Assembly: GCF_041321155.1 (NCBI RefSeq)
Contig: NZ_JBGGWB010000003.1
Location: 124,001-188,000, forward strand
DNA length: 64,000 nt
Direction: 5' to 3'
Source of the DNA: Sphingomonas sp. IW22
GTDB taxonomy: Bacteria; Pseudomonadota; Alphaproteobacteria; Sphingomonadales; Sphingomonadaceae
Below are positions 25,874-35,845 of this stretch, in pieces (within the stretch, counting starts at the first letter, position 1; each line of letters opens with the position of its first letter). The notes under the pieces were generated by a model that had not been told where the DNA came from, did no database searches, and was given only the letters and a program-made list of their open reading frames with translations. A program made the translations under genes and the position numbers.

Positions 25874-26707
25874 ATGCAGTTCGCTCTTGTCGACGACGCG
25901 CGTAGCGAAGCGAGACCCGGACTTAAGGGTGTTTGCTCGACCTGCGGCGCTGCCATGGTCGCGAAATGTGGTCCGCGCATCATGCACCACTGGGCACACG
26001 CGTCCCGCGGCAATTGCGATCCTTGGTGGGAAAATGAAACGCAATGGCATCGGGATTGGAAGAACCTGTTTCCCGAAGGATGCCGGGAGCAAACGCGTAC
26101 CGCCCCTGACGGCGAGATTCACCGCGCCGATATCATCACTCCAACGGGCATCGTGATCGAGGTCCAGCACTCGGCAATGACCGATGCCGAACGGCAATCG
26201 CGTGAAGCGTTCTATCAGAATCTCGTTTGGATCGTGGATGGCAGAGGCTTCAGGAATCAATTCGACCTGCACCACCTTCTACCCGACCCCGATAATGAAG
26301 AAGCTAAGGACCTTGTTTGGTACAAAGCGGCTCGTGGTATGCACGGGGCGAACAACGGTATCTTTTGGCGCCTATCGGAGAACCCGGATCACGGAAGCGG
26401 AGGGATGGTCGAGATACATGGACTGCACAAAGTCCAGCACCTCATCGAGACCTATCGCGGGCATCAGCAATATAGCTGGGTAGAGCCGCGCAGAACATGG
26501 CTGGACGCCCAGTGCCCAGTCTACATCGATTTTGGTGATGAATGGCTTTTCCAGCTTCAGCGATATGGCTTCAATAAGCTCGAATGCGTTTACCGGGTAG
26601 CGAAGAGAAAATTTCTTCACGATGCGATGGTCGAAACGCAGGCCCGCGATATTGCCACGAGATTCTACCGGATCGCAGAAAGCACCAGTGACAATCGTGC
26701 AACTTAA
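25874..26707 (+). CDS. CoiA-like putative nuclease, 277 aa
   Basis: The N-terminus has a CxxC zinc-type element (VCSTCGAAMVAKCG) followed by HHWAHAS, a feature of CoiA-like competence proteins. Residues about 55-110 contain HRADIITPTGIVIEVQHS, which fits a PD-(D/E)xK nuclease core with the D...ExQ pattern of that family. The C-terminal half is not recognised. CoiA promotes DNA uptake processing in firmicutes; in proteobacteria, homologues occur in accessory islands and their role is unclear. The following gene overlaps its 3' end, so the two form an operon. A good AAAGGGG ribosome site precedes the ATG. Function in defence or DNA processing is inferred only. Confidence 0.7.
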   Translation: MQFALVDDARSEARPGLKGVCSTCGAAMVAKCGPRIMHHWAHASRGNCDPWWENETQWHRDWKNLFPEGCREQTRTAPDGEIHRADIITPTGIVIEVQHSAMTDAERQSREAFYQNLVWIVDGRGFRNQFDLHHLLPDPDNEEAKDLVWYKAARGMHGANNGIFWRLSENPDHGSGGMVEIHGLHKVQHLIETYRGHQQYSWVEPRRTWLDAQCPVYIDFGDEWLFQLQRYGFNKLECVYRVAKRKFLHDAMVETQARDIATRFYRIAESTSDNRAT

Positions 26708-28340
26708 TACCAATCTCCTCCGCAGCGTGCAGCCCCTGCCTGAAGGCGCCGGAACCTATAGGGCGACGTTAAAGGCGCATGGCCTATTCCAGACCTTCCA
26801 GTTCGTGTTGCGGCTATCGCCCGAGGTTCATCGCAGACTGGCCTCTAATCCCGGAGGAATCGTTTCGTCGGGTGATCTCCAGTTTGACCAGGCCCAGGCG
26901 TTCTCCACCTACCTGCACGAGACGGTGCATTGGTGGCAGCATATCGGTTCGACCTACGGTCTTATGCTGAGCCTGAGCTACCCTACACAGGCCCATGCCA
27001 ACTACACCCGGCTAAAGAATCTGATCGCGCTGGTGGGCTTCAAGAAGTCCGTTCGACAATTGGCGGCGTCTTCGCTGGAAGGCAAAGGACCAGACACCCC
27101 GGCTGGTGAAGCGAACATTATCGTCAATAATCACTTTGATTTTGGCGCGTTTCGGGACCTGACATTCTCACACATCACCGCAAAGGCGACCGCCGAGGCC
27201 CCGCTATTCGAGTCTGTCGGTCATGCGTTTCAGATCAGCTACGCAAACAATCTATCGGTGCTTGCCAGTACCGTTGACCGGGCTTGGTCAACGATACCGC
27301 ACCCGAAAGAGTGGGGGGAACCCTTTAGTCATCTGAGAAAAGCTAAAGAGCGAGGCTTCTACTACGGCTCGCCGATCGAACTCTGGCCCTTGGGAGCAAG
27401 GGAGGTGCTGGAAGGTCAAGCCTGCTTCAGCCAAATTCAGTTTCTTCATTTCGCATCCGGCGGGAGGCTCGGTTGGGATGACTTCAAGGCGCTAGGCATC
27501 CTCCACGGCATGTACCTACGCGCCTTTGAACAGTTTCTCCGCCAGTCCGGCTTGGAATGGCCGCCCAGCATCGATGACCCAACGGTTGGGCTTTTCCTGC
27601 TGATCTGCGATATGGCAATCAACTCAGGGTCCGGTTTCCCCCACCGTCTCGTGCATTTCCCGTCCTTTGTCACGGACACCGATCCCGCTGCGCGATTCGT
27701 CATGCTGTCGGCGCTGGTTCGCCTCAAATGCCCCGAGGTCGCAAACGTGGTTCGTAATTACTCGCGCGCGGAGTACGTCGAAGTCACTGAGAAACTTGCC
27801 TCGGGCCTGCTTGTCGATACGCCCCTGGCGGTGGCCAACACCTGTGCGGCATGGGCCGCTGAGGACGGGCCGTTTTCGGCCCTGATGGGTGAGCACCGAA
27901 CATTCCAATACGATCCGACAAACCTTCCCGTACGGGTGATGTTCTCCCATTTCCTAGCTTTCATGCGCGATAAAGCGCTCACACCGGAGATCTTCTGTTG
28001 GCCGGGTGCATGGATGGCCGGCTTGCGGGTGCATGCGAGCGTTCAGACGCTTTTCGAGCGCCACAGTGCCTTGTTCGTCGATAAAGAAGATGATGACGGG
28101 GTTTTCCCCCGACTCCAGTCCGATCGCGACATGGACGCGGTCCAGAGAATGTTCGAGAGCTTCTATGCCGCGAACGTGACCTACGACATGACCGACCAAT
28201 GGATCCGGTTGCCTGGACCGTTCACCTATGACTACCGTTGGCTCTCGGCCTCTGGCGAAAAGCCTCATATGAAGCAGTTTGCTGACCACCATTTTCAGTC
28301 CGTGTACGGTATCCATCCCGACCGGGTGACATTATTGTAG
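26688..28340 (+). CDS. Uncharacterised protein with HExxH motif, ~550 aa
   Basis: I do not recognise the family. Near residue 80 it has YLHETVHWWQHIGSTYG, a zinc-peptidase-like HExxH motif followed by WWQ. A possible third ligand further on is the Glu in REVLEGQA at about residue 245, which resembles the glutamate of gluzincin-type sites. No signal peptide or membrane helix is seen. The start is uncertain: GTG at 26,688 (overlapping the CoiA-like gene by 20 bp) or GTG at 26,697. A longer frame from 26,622 lies deep inside the neighbour. Codon composition is less GC-biased than the core genes to the right, which suggests transfer. The coupling to a CoiA-like gene makes a two-gene module. Confidence 0.7.
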   Translation: MTIVQLNTNLLRSVQPLPEGAGTYRATLKAHGLFQTFQFVLRLSPEVHRRLASNPGGIVSSGDLQFDQAQAFSTYLHETVHWWQHIGSTYGLMLSLSYPTQAHANYTRLKNLIALVGFKKSVRQLAASSLEGKGPDTPAGEANIIVNNHFDFGAFRDLTFSHITAKATAEAPLFESVGHAFQISYANNLSVLASTVDRAWSTIPHPKEWGEPFSHLRKAKERGFYYGSPIELWPLGAREVLEGQACFSQIQFLHFASGGRLGWDDFKALGILHGMYLRAFEQFLRQSGLEWPPSIDDPTVGLFLLICDMAINSGSGFPHRLVHFPSFVTDTDPAARFVMLSALVRLKCPEVANVVRNYSRAEYVEVTEKLASGLLVDTPLAVANTCAAWAAEDGPFSALMGEHRTFQYDPTNLPVRVMFSHFLAFMRDKALTPEIFCWPGAWMAGLRVHASVQTLFERHSALFVDKEDDDGVFPRLQSDRDMDAVQRMFESFYAANVTYDMTDQWIRLPGPFTYDYRWLSASGEKPHMKQFADHHFQSVYGIHPDRVTLL

Positions 28341-28790
28341 CGGTTTTACCCGCGTTTCTTGCGGCCTCACCTTTAGGCTCGGACCGCAACGGGGGCTTTT
28401 TCGCTCAAAAAGGCATGACTCGCTTAAGTCCGACCTAGCAATTTACTGACAATAAACGATTCTTCTCGCAGCAAAATTGCCATTCTGTTGCATCGACGAG
28501 CGCTTCCGGGGTTTCGATGAATAAGGCAGTCGGGCAGAAAAATCCCCAATGTCGGCCGTGCCTTCCGGCCACTTCAACAAGATGAACGACCGGCAGCTTT
28601 CAGGATCGGTGGAGCGAGCGCGGAGTGGCCGGGATTGGGGCGCATTCCCGGCCAGCAGGTTTCGACCAAAGCGGTCCGGCGGCTTATGGGCGCGGTTGCA
28701 GACTGGCGGCTTTCGGCAAAATAAGTACGATAGCAGTCTCTTCCGAGTAGACCGGATGGTTATTCGCCCCTCAGGTGTAAGCGCCGAAGA
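28341..28790. other. Gene-free region between the HExxH gene and the PepSY gene
   Basis: No coding frame is supported. The left 100 bp is AT-richer. The right part (28,550-28,740) looks like decayed intergenic sequence of the type also present at 15,150-15,400 and 18,790-18,950. Both flanking genes end here (convergent). Confidence 0.4.
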
Positions 28791-29909
28791 TCAAAATCGG
28801 TGTCGCCAACGCCGCCGCCGCCACAGGCGCATCCCACTCCACCACAGCAGAATCGTCACCGCGCCGCCCAGGCTGACCGCAATGCGACCCGGCACACCGG
28901 CAGCGTGTCCCGAATGCAGCGCATATTGCCACGCGAAAAATGCGTCGCCGACGCTGTCGCCGCGATCGTGTCGCGCGCCGACGACCTGCCCGGTCGTCGC
29001 CGAGACATAGGTCCATAGCCGCCCCTGATTGTCCATATCCCGCGGGTCGAAGGTGCGGACGGCGTATAGTCCCTGCGACAACATCGGCCGGACGCTGTGC
29101 ACCTTGCGGCCACTCTCTCTGACGCGCGCCACCGCTTGATCCAGCGTGATCGCCGGGAGCGGGCGATCCGCGCCCCTCGGCATGGCTTCGTGCAATCGCT
29201 CGCTTACCGGCGATACCAGCCGCACCGCATCGCGCGTCGCCTCCGGCCAGGCGAGCGTCAGCCCGGTTAGCGCCAGCGTCGCGGTCAGCGGCCATGCCCA
29301 CATGCCCTTGGCACGGTGCCAGTCGAACAGCCGCCGCAGCGAACGGGATCGCCCCGCCAGCCGGAACGCATCGCGCCAGCGCTCCCCGCGCGGGAACGAC
29401 AGGGCCAGGCCCACCAGATGATCGGCGATCCATGCCAGCGCCACCAGCCCCAGCAGCCACGCCGCGACCGGGCCGAGCAGCAGCTCGGTGTGGACGCCGT
29501 AAATCAGGTCCATCAAATGCCGCCGGTCGAGGCGCAACGCGCCTGATTCGCGCCACCCCGCGACCGCGCCCGTCGCCGGATCGGCAAAGACCTGCACGCC
29601 CATCGACGATCCGTCATCGCCGATTGCACGCCCGATCAGCCAGTGCGTCTGTCCTGGCTGACCGGCCAGTTGCACCTGCCGCGCCTCGAACCCCGGCAAT
29701 GTGGCTTCAGCCCTTGCCAGCACGATCGCCAACGGCACGGGCGGCGCATCGCCGACCACCACGCGCCGCAGATCGGGATTGAGCGCGGTGTCGATCTCGT
29801 CATACCATGCGATTGAGATCCCGGTCACGCTGAGCAGCACCAGCCACAATCCCGCGACCAGCCCGAACCAGCGATGCCACAGCCTCAGCGCTTGGCGGCG
29901 CCCGCGCAT
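28791..29909 (-). CDS. PepSY-associated membrane protein, 372 aa
   Basis: A PepSY-type inner-membrane protein with four clear transmembrane helices: residues about 12-35, 145-170, 210-230 and 340-360. The N-terminal LWHRWFGLVAGLWLVLLSVTG is the family signature, and histidines in the helices (HRW, HTELLLG, WHRAKGMWAW, HSGHAAG) are candidate haem ligands as in ferric reductase-like members. It lies 4 bp after the TonB receptor on the same strand, so it probably helps reduce or release iron from a siderophore taken up by that receptor. The upstream receptor is frameshifted, so the pathway may be non-functional in this strain. Confidence 0.85.
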   Translation of the reverse strand: MRGRRQALRLWHRWFGLVAGLWLVLLSVTGISIAWYDEIDTALNPDLRRVVVGDAPPVPLAIVLARAEATLPGFEARQVQLAGQPGQTHWLIGRAIGDDGSSMGVQVFADPATGAVAGWRESGALRLDRRHLMDLIYGVHTELLLGPVAAWLLGLVALAWIADHLVGLALSFPRGERWRDAFRLAGRSRSLRRLFDWHRAKGMWAWPLTATLALTGLTLAWPEATRDAVRLVSPVSERLHEAMPRGADRPLPAITLDQAVARVRESGRKVHSVRPMLSQGLYAVRTFDPRDMDNQGRLWTYVSATTGQVVGARHDRGDSVGDAFFAWQYALHSGHAAGVPGRIAVSLGGAVTILLWWSGMRLWRRRRWRHRF

Positions 29910-29913
29910 CCGA

Positions 29914-32003
29914 TCAGAAACGTACGGCAGCGGTCAGGCGGACATTGCGCCCCGGCTCCGGCAGGCCCGCCACGATTTCGTATCCGGGAATTCCGCTGTA
30001 ATCGGCGACGCTGGCATGGGCGCGATATTGCAGGTCGAACAGGTTATAGACCGCCGCCTGCAACTCCAGCGTTTCGGTCCCGAATGGCTGCCAGCGCGCG
30101 AACAGGTCGACCACGGTATAGCCGGGTTTGTCGACTGTGCGCGTGCCGTCGATAAAGCCCAGTTCGGTTTCGCGGAACAGCACCTCGATATCGTTCAGAT
30201 CCTCGAACCGGGTCATGCTCGCCTGGAAGCTGAGCGACGGGGACGGCGCGTAACCGGCGGTCACGTTCCAGTTGTCGCCCATCGAATTGCCCAGGGCGAT
30301 CTGTTCATAACCCTCGATCCGGTTGCCGTTGAGGCGCGAGTCATAATGATTGTAGAAGCCGTCGATCGAGAAGGGGCCGGTTGTGTAGCCGGCGCGCAGC
30401 TCGACGCCTTCGGAGCGGAAACGACCGATGTTTTCGTAATAGACGCCCCCTTCAAGCGGCTGGCCCGGCGCCGGGCGGCGCGTGCCGAGCTGGTCGAGGA
30501 TCACATCGTCGATCGTCATGTCGAAATAGGCTGCCGACGCCCGGAATCCGGCGGCGGCATAGCTGACGCCCGCCTCGATATTCTCGACGCGTTCAGGGAC
30601 CAGGCCGGGCTGGAGCGTCAGGCGGCCGGGCCGCTGTTCGAGCGTGAAGGCATCGCCGATCTCCTTGCCGCGAAACGCCTCGGCATAGCCGGCATTCAGC
30701 TTCAGCCCCGGCAGCACCTCAAGCTGCGCGCCCGCGTTCAGGCTCAGACCGTCGCTGTCGGTCGCCTCGCCATAGGTCAGCAGATTGACGTCATAGGCGT
30801 CATATCGCGCGCCGAAACTCAGCATCAGCGGCTCGATCACTTGCCAGTGGTCCTGGATATACAGGCCCATCAGCCCGCCGCGCTCCTCGAACCGGCCCAC
30901 CGCCGGGTTCCAGGCCCAGGGCTGCCACATCGCCGCGTCGCCCAGATACCGGCTGACGACGGGTCGTTGCGGTGTTCGAACCCGGCGATGACATCATGCC
31001 CGCCGCTTTGCAGCCGACCGCGCACGTCGAAGCCATAGGTTTCGATCTCTGCCCCATACAGGCCCCAGCGATCGTAACGATCCTGCGTGAACTCCGAACG
31101 GGTCCAGTATCCCGTCGCCTCGACGCCGATGCCATCAGGTCCCCGATAGCCGTAATTCAGGATGGCAGTCTGGCGCTGGCCCTCGGCGGGGAACAGTTCG
31201 GCGCCGTCGAGGACAGGCCAGTTCGGCCGCTGCCCGAACGCGCCCTGTTCGTCGCGCAGTTCATAGCTGGCGCTCAGTCGGTGTCCGCCGCCCAGTTCCC
31301 CGCCGACCTTTACGAAGCCCAGCTCCTGCGTGGCCGACGTGCCGAGCAGCTCATTGCCGTCACCATCGCGGAAGTTTTCGCGGTCGATGCGGACATAGGA
31401 GCCAAGAATGCCGATATCGTTTGTCAGCCGCGCGAACAGCGTGCCCGACACCTTGTATCCGTCGTTCGAGAACCAGCCTGCCTTGGCGATGCCGCCGATC
31501 GACTGGCCGGGCCGCAACAGGTCGTTCGGGTCGCGCGTGCGAAAGCGGACCGCGCCGCCCACTGCGCCGAACCCCGACGTCGCCTCGCCTGCGCCCGCCT
31601 GCACATCGACTGATTCGAGCAACTCTGGCTCGATGGTGACGCGGCCGACATGATGGAACAAGGTTCCGCGCTGGGGCGCACCGTCGATCGTGACGTTGAG
31701 CAGCGAATCCTCAAGCCCACGGACATAGATTTTCTGGGCGATGCCCAGTGACCCGCCGACCGAGACCGACGGCACCTGGCGAAACAGGTCGGCCAGGTCA
31801 TTGGCTTGGGTCAGTTCGATGCGGTCGCGGTCGATCGCTACATCGGTCAGCGCGCCGACGACGACGATCTCATGCTCGAGCTCGTGATCCTCTATCTGAC
31901 AGCGATTTCCTTCGACATCGCAGGGCAAGGGGATTGCATCCTGCGCATACGCCGCGACCGGTCCGAACGCGGCGAATGAGATCATCGATAGTAATTTATG
32001 CAT
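29914..32003 (-). pseudogene. TonB-dependent receptor with a single-base frameshift
   Basis: Two overlapping frames cover one receptor of about 690 aa. The first (32,003 to about 30,960) has a signal peptide, the plug domain (IVVVGALTDVAIDRD, KIYVRGLEDSLLNVTIDGA) and the first barrel strands. The second (about 30,960 to 29,914) supplies the rest of the barrel and the terminal aromatic (VRLTAAVRF). The break is at the run GGG at 30,961-30,963 (CCC on the coding strand). Adding one C would give NDPVVSRYLGDAAMWQP and join both parts. It is an outer-membrane importer, probably for a siderophore, given the PepSY partner downstream. The frameshift may be a real inactivation or a sequencing error. 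Confidence 0.85.
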
Positions 32004-32490
32004 GCCCGCCCCCGATCAAGCTGCGGCCTACTTATTCGCTCTTGCGACGCAATGTCAATAATGAGACACCTTTTAAGTGTGAGTTCCGCCGCGAATGTTG
32101 GAAGTTTAGGTAGAATATCTGCCGCCAAGTTTGCCCGAGCTGAGCCGCTGCGAGCCTTTCCGAAATGGAAGTGGCACCGGGAATGCGCGGCTTGCATGGC
32201 CACCTTCAGAACAAAATTTGCCAGACCGACGTCCGGGTTTGAGCGTTTGCTGTCGTGCTCATCAGCCTTAACCAACGTCCGCGTTTCGGGCGGCGTCACT
32301 AACCAACGGAACGGCTGACATTGGGGCGCCTAGCTGCCGTCACCGGCATCATGAACAAGCGTTCGTTTACGCCAGTTCGCCGCCCGATAGCGGACCGACT
32401 GCTATCCACCCTCACGAGCGCTCGAGACTCCTGACGTGCTCCCCTGAAATGTGTCCGAACTTGAGTAGAGCGCGCCTCGAAAGAGTCGGA
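32004..32490. other. Gene-free region upstream of the TonB receptor
   Basis: It holds the receptor's promoter, which reads leftward; a palindromic Fur box was not convincing. Around 32,300-32,400 there is decayed intergenic sequence, and near 32,440 a TGTGTCCGAACTT stretch resembles an IS3-type element end. Confidence 0.35.
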
Positions 32491-32495
32491 CGCGA

Positions 32496-32540
32496 ATGAA
32501 GCGCAGCAGGTTCAGCGAAGATCAAATCATTGCCATTTCA
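32496..32540 (+). pseudogene. IS3-family orfA N-terminal remnant
   Basis: An ATG at 32,496 encodes MKRSRFSEDQIIAI, the standard start of IS3-type orfA proteins. After 14 codons the similarity stops and a different sequence begins. Only the first part of the element remains, cut by what follows, probably the insertion of the recombinase module. Confidence 0.65.
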
Positions 32541-32695
32541 CAGAAAACGGGCTCGACTTGCGCTGAACGTCGAGCATGGTGCGGGTCGAAGAGTCGCAGC
32601 TGGCAGAGCTGCTGCCCCGGTCAGCGTGGCTGACGGGGCTTTGGGTGGTGGGAGCGGCAGTCGCGCCGCTTCCTACAGGCAAGGAGCCGACCCCC

Positions 32696-33211
32696 ATGAC
32701 GAAGCTATCCGACCTCCAGACCATCCTGCTCTCCGGCGCATCGCAGCGCGATGACGGCAATCTGATGCCCATCGCCGATGGCGTCAGCGCCGACACCAGC
32801 CGTATCGGTAAGGCCATCGGCGCGCTGATAAAGAGCGGCTATGCCGAGGAAACGTCATGTGCCCAGCCTGCGCAAGTCTGGCGGAGCGATGGAGACGTGC
32901 GGTTTGGCGCAGCGATCACCAAGGCCGGGCTTGTCGCTATCGGCATCGAGCCTGAGGGCGTCGCGCCGGCCGGCGAAGCGGGGCAGGGGACACGGTCCGG
33001 GGGCGATGCTGGAATCGCGCGGCGTACGAAGGCAGCGTTGGTGCTCGCAATGCTCCAGCGCGATCAAGGCGCAACGCTGGCCGAGCTGGTCGAGGCAACC
33101 CGCTGGCTGCCGCATACGATGCGTGCTGCTCTAACCGGCCTTCGAAAGAAGGGGCACGCTGTCGTGAAGGGCAAGCGAGATGGTGTGACCTGTTACACTG
33201 TTGGGGCTTGA
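32696..33211 (+). CDS. DUF3489-family protein of the recombinase module
   Basis: 171 aa. The C-terminal part (RTKAALVLAMLQRDQGATL, then LVEATRWLPHTMRAALTGLR and KGHAVVKGKRDGVTCYTV) is a winged-helix-like DUF3489 domain. The N-terminal half has a similar helical layout (LSDLQTILLSGAS). It is a likely small DNA-binding protein. I chose the ATG at 32,696 because an AAGGAG site is 8 bases upstream; the longer frame from 32,576 starts in intergenic sequence. It is the first of three overlapping genes (DUF3489, DUF2924, serine recombinase), a set that I know travels together in alphaproteobacterial genomes. Confidence 0.82.
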   Translation: MTKLSDLQTILLSGASQRDDGNLMPIADGVSADTSRIGKAIGALIKSGYAEETSCAQPAQVWRSDGDVRFGAAITKAGLVAIGIEPEGVAPAGEAGQGTRSGGDAGIARRTKAALVLAMLQRDQGATLAELVEATRWLPHTMRAALTGLRKKGHAVVKGKRDGVTCYTVGA

Positions 33212-33213
33212 CC

Positions 33214-33663
33214 ATGGCGAGGTTGGAAGGTGCCCTTAGTCGGTTGGCCGTGTTGTCGCCGGCCGAACTTCGATCCGAGTGGCAGGCGATGATGGGAGAG
33301 GCACCGCCCGACCTGCCGCCGTCGCTGCTGCGACGCGCGCTTGCTTACCGGGTGCAGGAGGAAGTGCATGGCGGCGTCCCTGCGCCCGTGCAGCGGATGC
33401 TCGACCTGCTTAGCCGCGACCCTGCGGCTCAGCCCGTCGAGCCCGAGGTCAAGCTAAAGCCGGGCACACGCCTGCTACGTGAGTGGAATGGCAGGCTGCA
33501 CACTATCCAAGTCGTCGAAGATGGGCTGATCTTCGAGAACCGCCGCTACCGGTCGCTTTCGCAAGTCGCCCGCCAGATCACCGGGGCGCAATGGTCTGGA
33601 CCACGGTTCTTCGGGCTCAGAAGGCCGGTCCACCCGCCACGCCGGACCGCAACGCGTGGCTAG
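33214..33663 (+). CDS. DUF2924-family protein of the recombinase module
   Basis: 149 aa. A helical N-terminal part (LSRLAVLSPAELRSEWQAM, then LPPSLLRRALAYRVQEE) is followed by a basic C-terminal part with GTRLLREWNGRLHTIQV and FENRRYRSLSQVARQITG, which is the DUF2924 signature. Members sit directly before large serine recombinases and probably assist DNA binding or recombination directionality, a role inferred only from neighbourhood. It overlaps the recombinase start by 8 bp, and its own start follows the DUF3489 stop by 2 bp. Confidence 0.83.
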   Translation: MARLEGALSRLAVLSPAELRSEWQAMMGEAPPDLPPSLLRRALAYRVQEEVHGGVPAPVQRMLDLLSRDPAAQPVEPEVKLKPGTRLLREWNGRLHTIQVVEDGLIFENRRYRSLSQVARQITGAQWSGPRFFGLRRPVHPPRRTATRG

Positions 33664-35332
33664 GCGTCCGATTCGGCCTGTTGCGGCCGTGGGAAGTCGC
33701 GAGGCGCGCTGCGCGGTTTACACGCGCAAGTCGACTGAGGAAGGGCTGGATCAGGCGTTCAACAGCCTGGACGCCCAGCGCGACGCTTGTGCCGCCTATA
33801 TCGCCAGCCAGAAGCATGAGGGTTGGACGCTTGTCCCCGGCGTCTACGACGATGGCGGTTTCTCGGGCGGCAGCATGGAGCGACCGGGCCTCAAGCGCCT
33901 ACTCGCGGATGTAGAAGCGGGGCGGGTCGATGTTATTGTCGTCTACAAGGTCGACCGGCTGACCCGCAGCCTCGCTGACTTTGCCAAGATCGTCGAGGTG
34001 CTTGATGCGTACGGTGCCTCGTTCGTTAGCGTCACGCAGGCGTTTAATACCACGACTAGTATGGGGCGGCTGACGCTCAATGTCCTGCTCTCCTTTGCGC
34101 AGTTCGAACGCGAAGTCACCGGCGAGCGCATCCGCGACAAGATCGCTGCCTCCAAAAAGAAGGGCATGTGGATGGGCGGTCCAGTGCCGCTCGGCTATGA
34201 CGTTCGCGACCGTAAGCTTGTTGTAAACGAAGCAGAGGCTGAGACGGTGCGCCTGATCTTCAAACGCCATCAGGCGGTAGGCACCATCCAGGCGCTGGTC
34301 GCCGATCTAACCGTCCGCCGGATAATCTCAAAGCGTCGCACCCTCCGGGACGGCCGAGAGACCGGAGGCGAGCCATACCGCGCAGGTGCCCTGACCCACT
34401 TGCTGCGCAACGTGCTCTATACCGGCCAGGTCAGTCACCACGGCACCATCTACGCTGGCGAGCACGACGCCATCGTCGATCGCGAGACCTGGGAGGCCTC
34501 TCAGGCACTCCTCGACCGCAGCGAGCCGCGGCCACGCACCGGGCACATCGCTATGCTCGGAGGCATGATTGAGGATGGTCATGGGCGCCGCATGACATCC
34601 GCGCACGCCAAAAAGGGAAGGCGGCGCTACCTTTATTACGTGTCTGTGCCTGACACTGACCGAGCAGAACGGGAGTGGCGCCTGCCGGCGGGCGATGTAG
34701 ACACGCTGGTCCGCAACGCCGTGCTCGGTCTGTTGCGGGATCCCCTTCGTCTTGCAGGAGAGTACGGCGACGTGTCGGCGCACGCGCGGCTAGCACCAGC
34801 GTGCGCCGGCTGGGTCGATCGACTGCAGCAGCCTGCTGCCATGCGAGCGGCGCTTCAGCAGCTCGACGCCCAAGTCATTGTCGGCGCCAATCGCATCGAC
34901 GTCGGGCTCAGCGCACGTGAGCTGGCCACCCTCCTCCATGTTGATGGTCTGAGCACTTCACGCGACCAGCGAATTGAGTGCGGCGAGGAGACCAGCTTGA
35001 AGCGGCGCGGGCATGAGTTGCGGCTGGTCTATGCCGCGCCCGATGCAAACCCGCCCGCCCGCGACGACCGGCTCATCCAGCTGATCGCGAGCGGACATGC
35101 TGCTTATGAGCAACTACTCGCTGGCGAAGGAAAACCGGGTACGGCAAAGCGCAGCCACCTTGTCCGGCTTGCAAGACTCCGCTTCCTGGCGCCTGATATC
35201 GTCACGGCCATCGTGCATGGCCGGCAGCCGGTCGACCTCACCAGCCGTGCGCTGCTGCGCGCCGCCGAGCTGCCGCTCGCTTGGGTCGACCAGCGCAAGG
35301 TGCTCGGATTCGCATCAGCGCACCGCAACTGA
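33656..35332 (+). CDS. Large serine recombinase, 558 aa
   Basis: The N-terminal resolvase domain (about 18-165) starts with CAVYTRKSTEEGLDQAFNSL, whose YTRKS serine is the nucleophile. It also has YKVDRLTRS and FEREVTGERIRDKI, the family's other active-site arginine motifs. The recombinase domain (about 190-290; PLGYD, then AGALTHLLRNVLYTGQV) and a zinc-type or coiled C-terminal part follow. It should catalyse site-specific integration or excision of the DNA it rides on. The start is GTG at 33,656. The tRNA-Thr 3' end lies 210 bp downstream, so this gene marks the right end of the accessory region. Serine integrases rarely use tRNA genes, so the tRNA link may be from an older element. Confidence 0.9.
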   Translation: MARRPIRPVAAVGSREARCAVYTRKSTEEGLDQAFNSLDAQRDACAAYIASQKHEGWTLVPGVYDDGGFSGGSMERPGLKRLLADVEAGRVDVIVVYKVDRLTRSLADFAKIVEVLDAYGASFVSVTQAFNTTTSMGRLTLNVLLSFAQFEREVTGERIRDKIAASKKKGMWMGGPVPLGYDVRDRKLVVNEAEAETVRLIFKRHQAVGTIQALVADLTVRRIISKRRTLRDGRETGGEPYRAGALTHLLRNVLYTGQVSHHGTIYAGEHDAIVDRETWEASQALLDRSEPRPRTGHIAMLGGMIEDGHGRRMTSAHAKKGRRRYLYYVSVPDTDRAEREWRLPAGDVDTLVRNAVLGLLRDPLRLAGEYGDVSAHARLAPACAGWVDRLQQPAAMRAALQQLDAQVIVGANRIDVGLSARELATLLHVDGLSTSRDQRIECGEETSLKRRGHELRLVYAAPDANPPARDDRLIQLIASGHAAYEQLLAGEGKPGTAKRSHLVRLARLRFLAPDIVTAIVHGRQPVDLTSRALLRAAELPLAWVDQRKVLGFASAHRN

Positions 35333-35542
35333 CCCCATCGCGGCGGATCGCGGCGAAATCGAATCTTAGGACAGGCCAACGGCAATTAGAGACGACGAGG
35401 CATTTGCGCCGACAACGGTCGCCCTTCCGCCGCGTCTCTGTCCTCGATCAGCGAAACGCAGCCCGTGGAAAGGCGCAGAACTGCGCCGTTCTTGCGCTCA
35501 ACGCGCGCCTTTGTCTCTGAGGACCAGTCACGGTGGACTGTG

Positions 35543-35617
<75 letters not shown>

Positions 35618-35706
35618 ACCGAGCCCGCCTTAGCGGACAGGGGGGCGCCTATGATCGGCGCACGGGCGATTGTCAACCCGCCCAAGTGCGATCTATCGGG
35701 ATCGTC

Positions 35707-35841
35707 ATGGAAACGCCCGAAGAACGCAAGGCACGGCTGGCTCAGGCGCTGCGCGTCAACCTGCGCCGCCGCAAGGCGCAGGCGCGCGAACAGGCGGACG
35801 GCACCGTGCCGCCCGCCACACCGCCCGAATCGACGGACTGA
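35707..35841 (+). CDS. Small basic hypothetical protein, 44 aa
   Basis: A short frame starting METPEERKARLAQALRVNLR and followed by RRKAQAREQAD. The pattern of a Pro/Glu-rich start and an Arg/Lys-rich amphipathic helix recurs in short conserved proteins of sphingomonads. It may bind nucleic acid, but no function is known. It is convergent with the aminopeptidase gene, 5 bp away. Confidence 0.6.
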   Translation: METPEERKARLAQALRVNLRRRKAQAREQADGTVPPATPPESTD

Positions 35842-35845
35842 ACCG

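Noticed and set aside
35461..35490. Short hairpin GGCGCA/TGCGCC as a terminator of the recombinase module
   Set aside because: The stem is only 6 bp and lacks a T-tract; not distinguishable from chance in GC-rich DNA.
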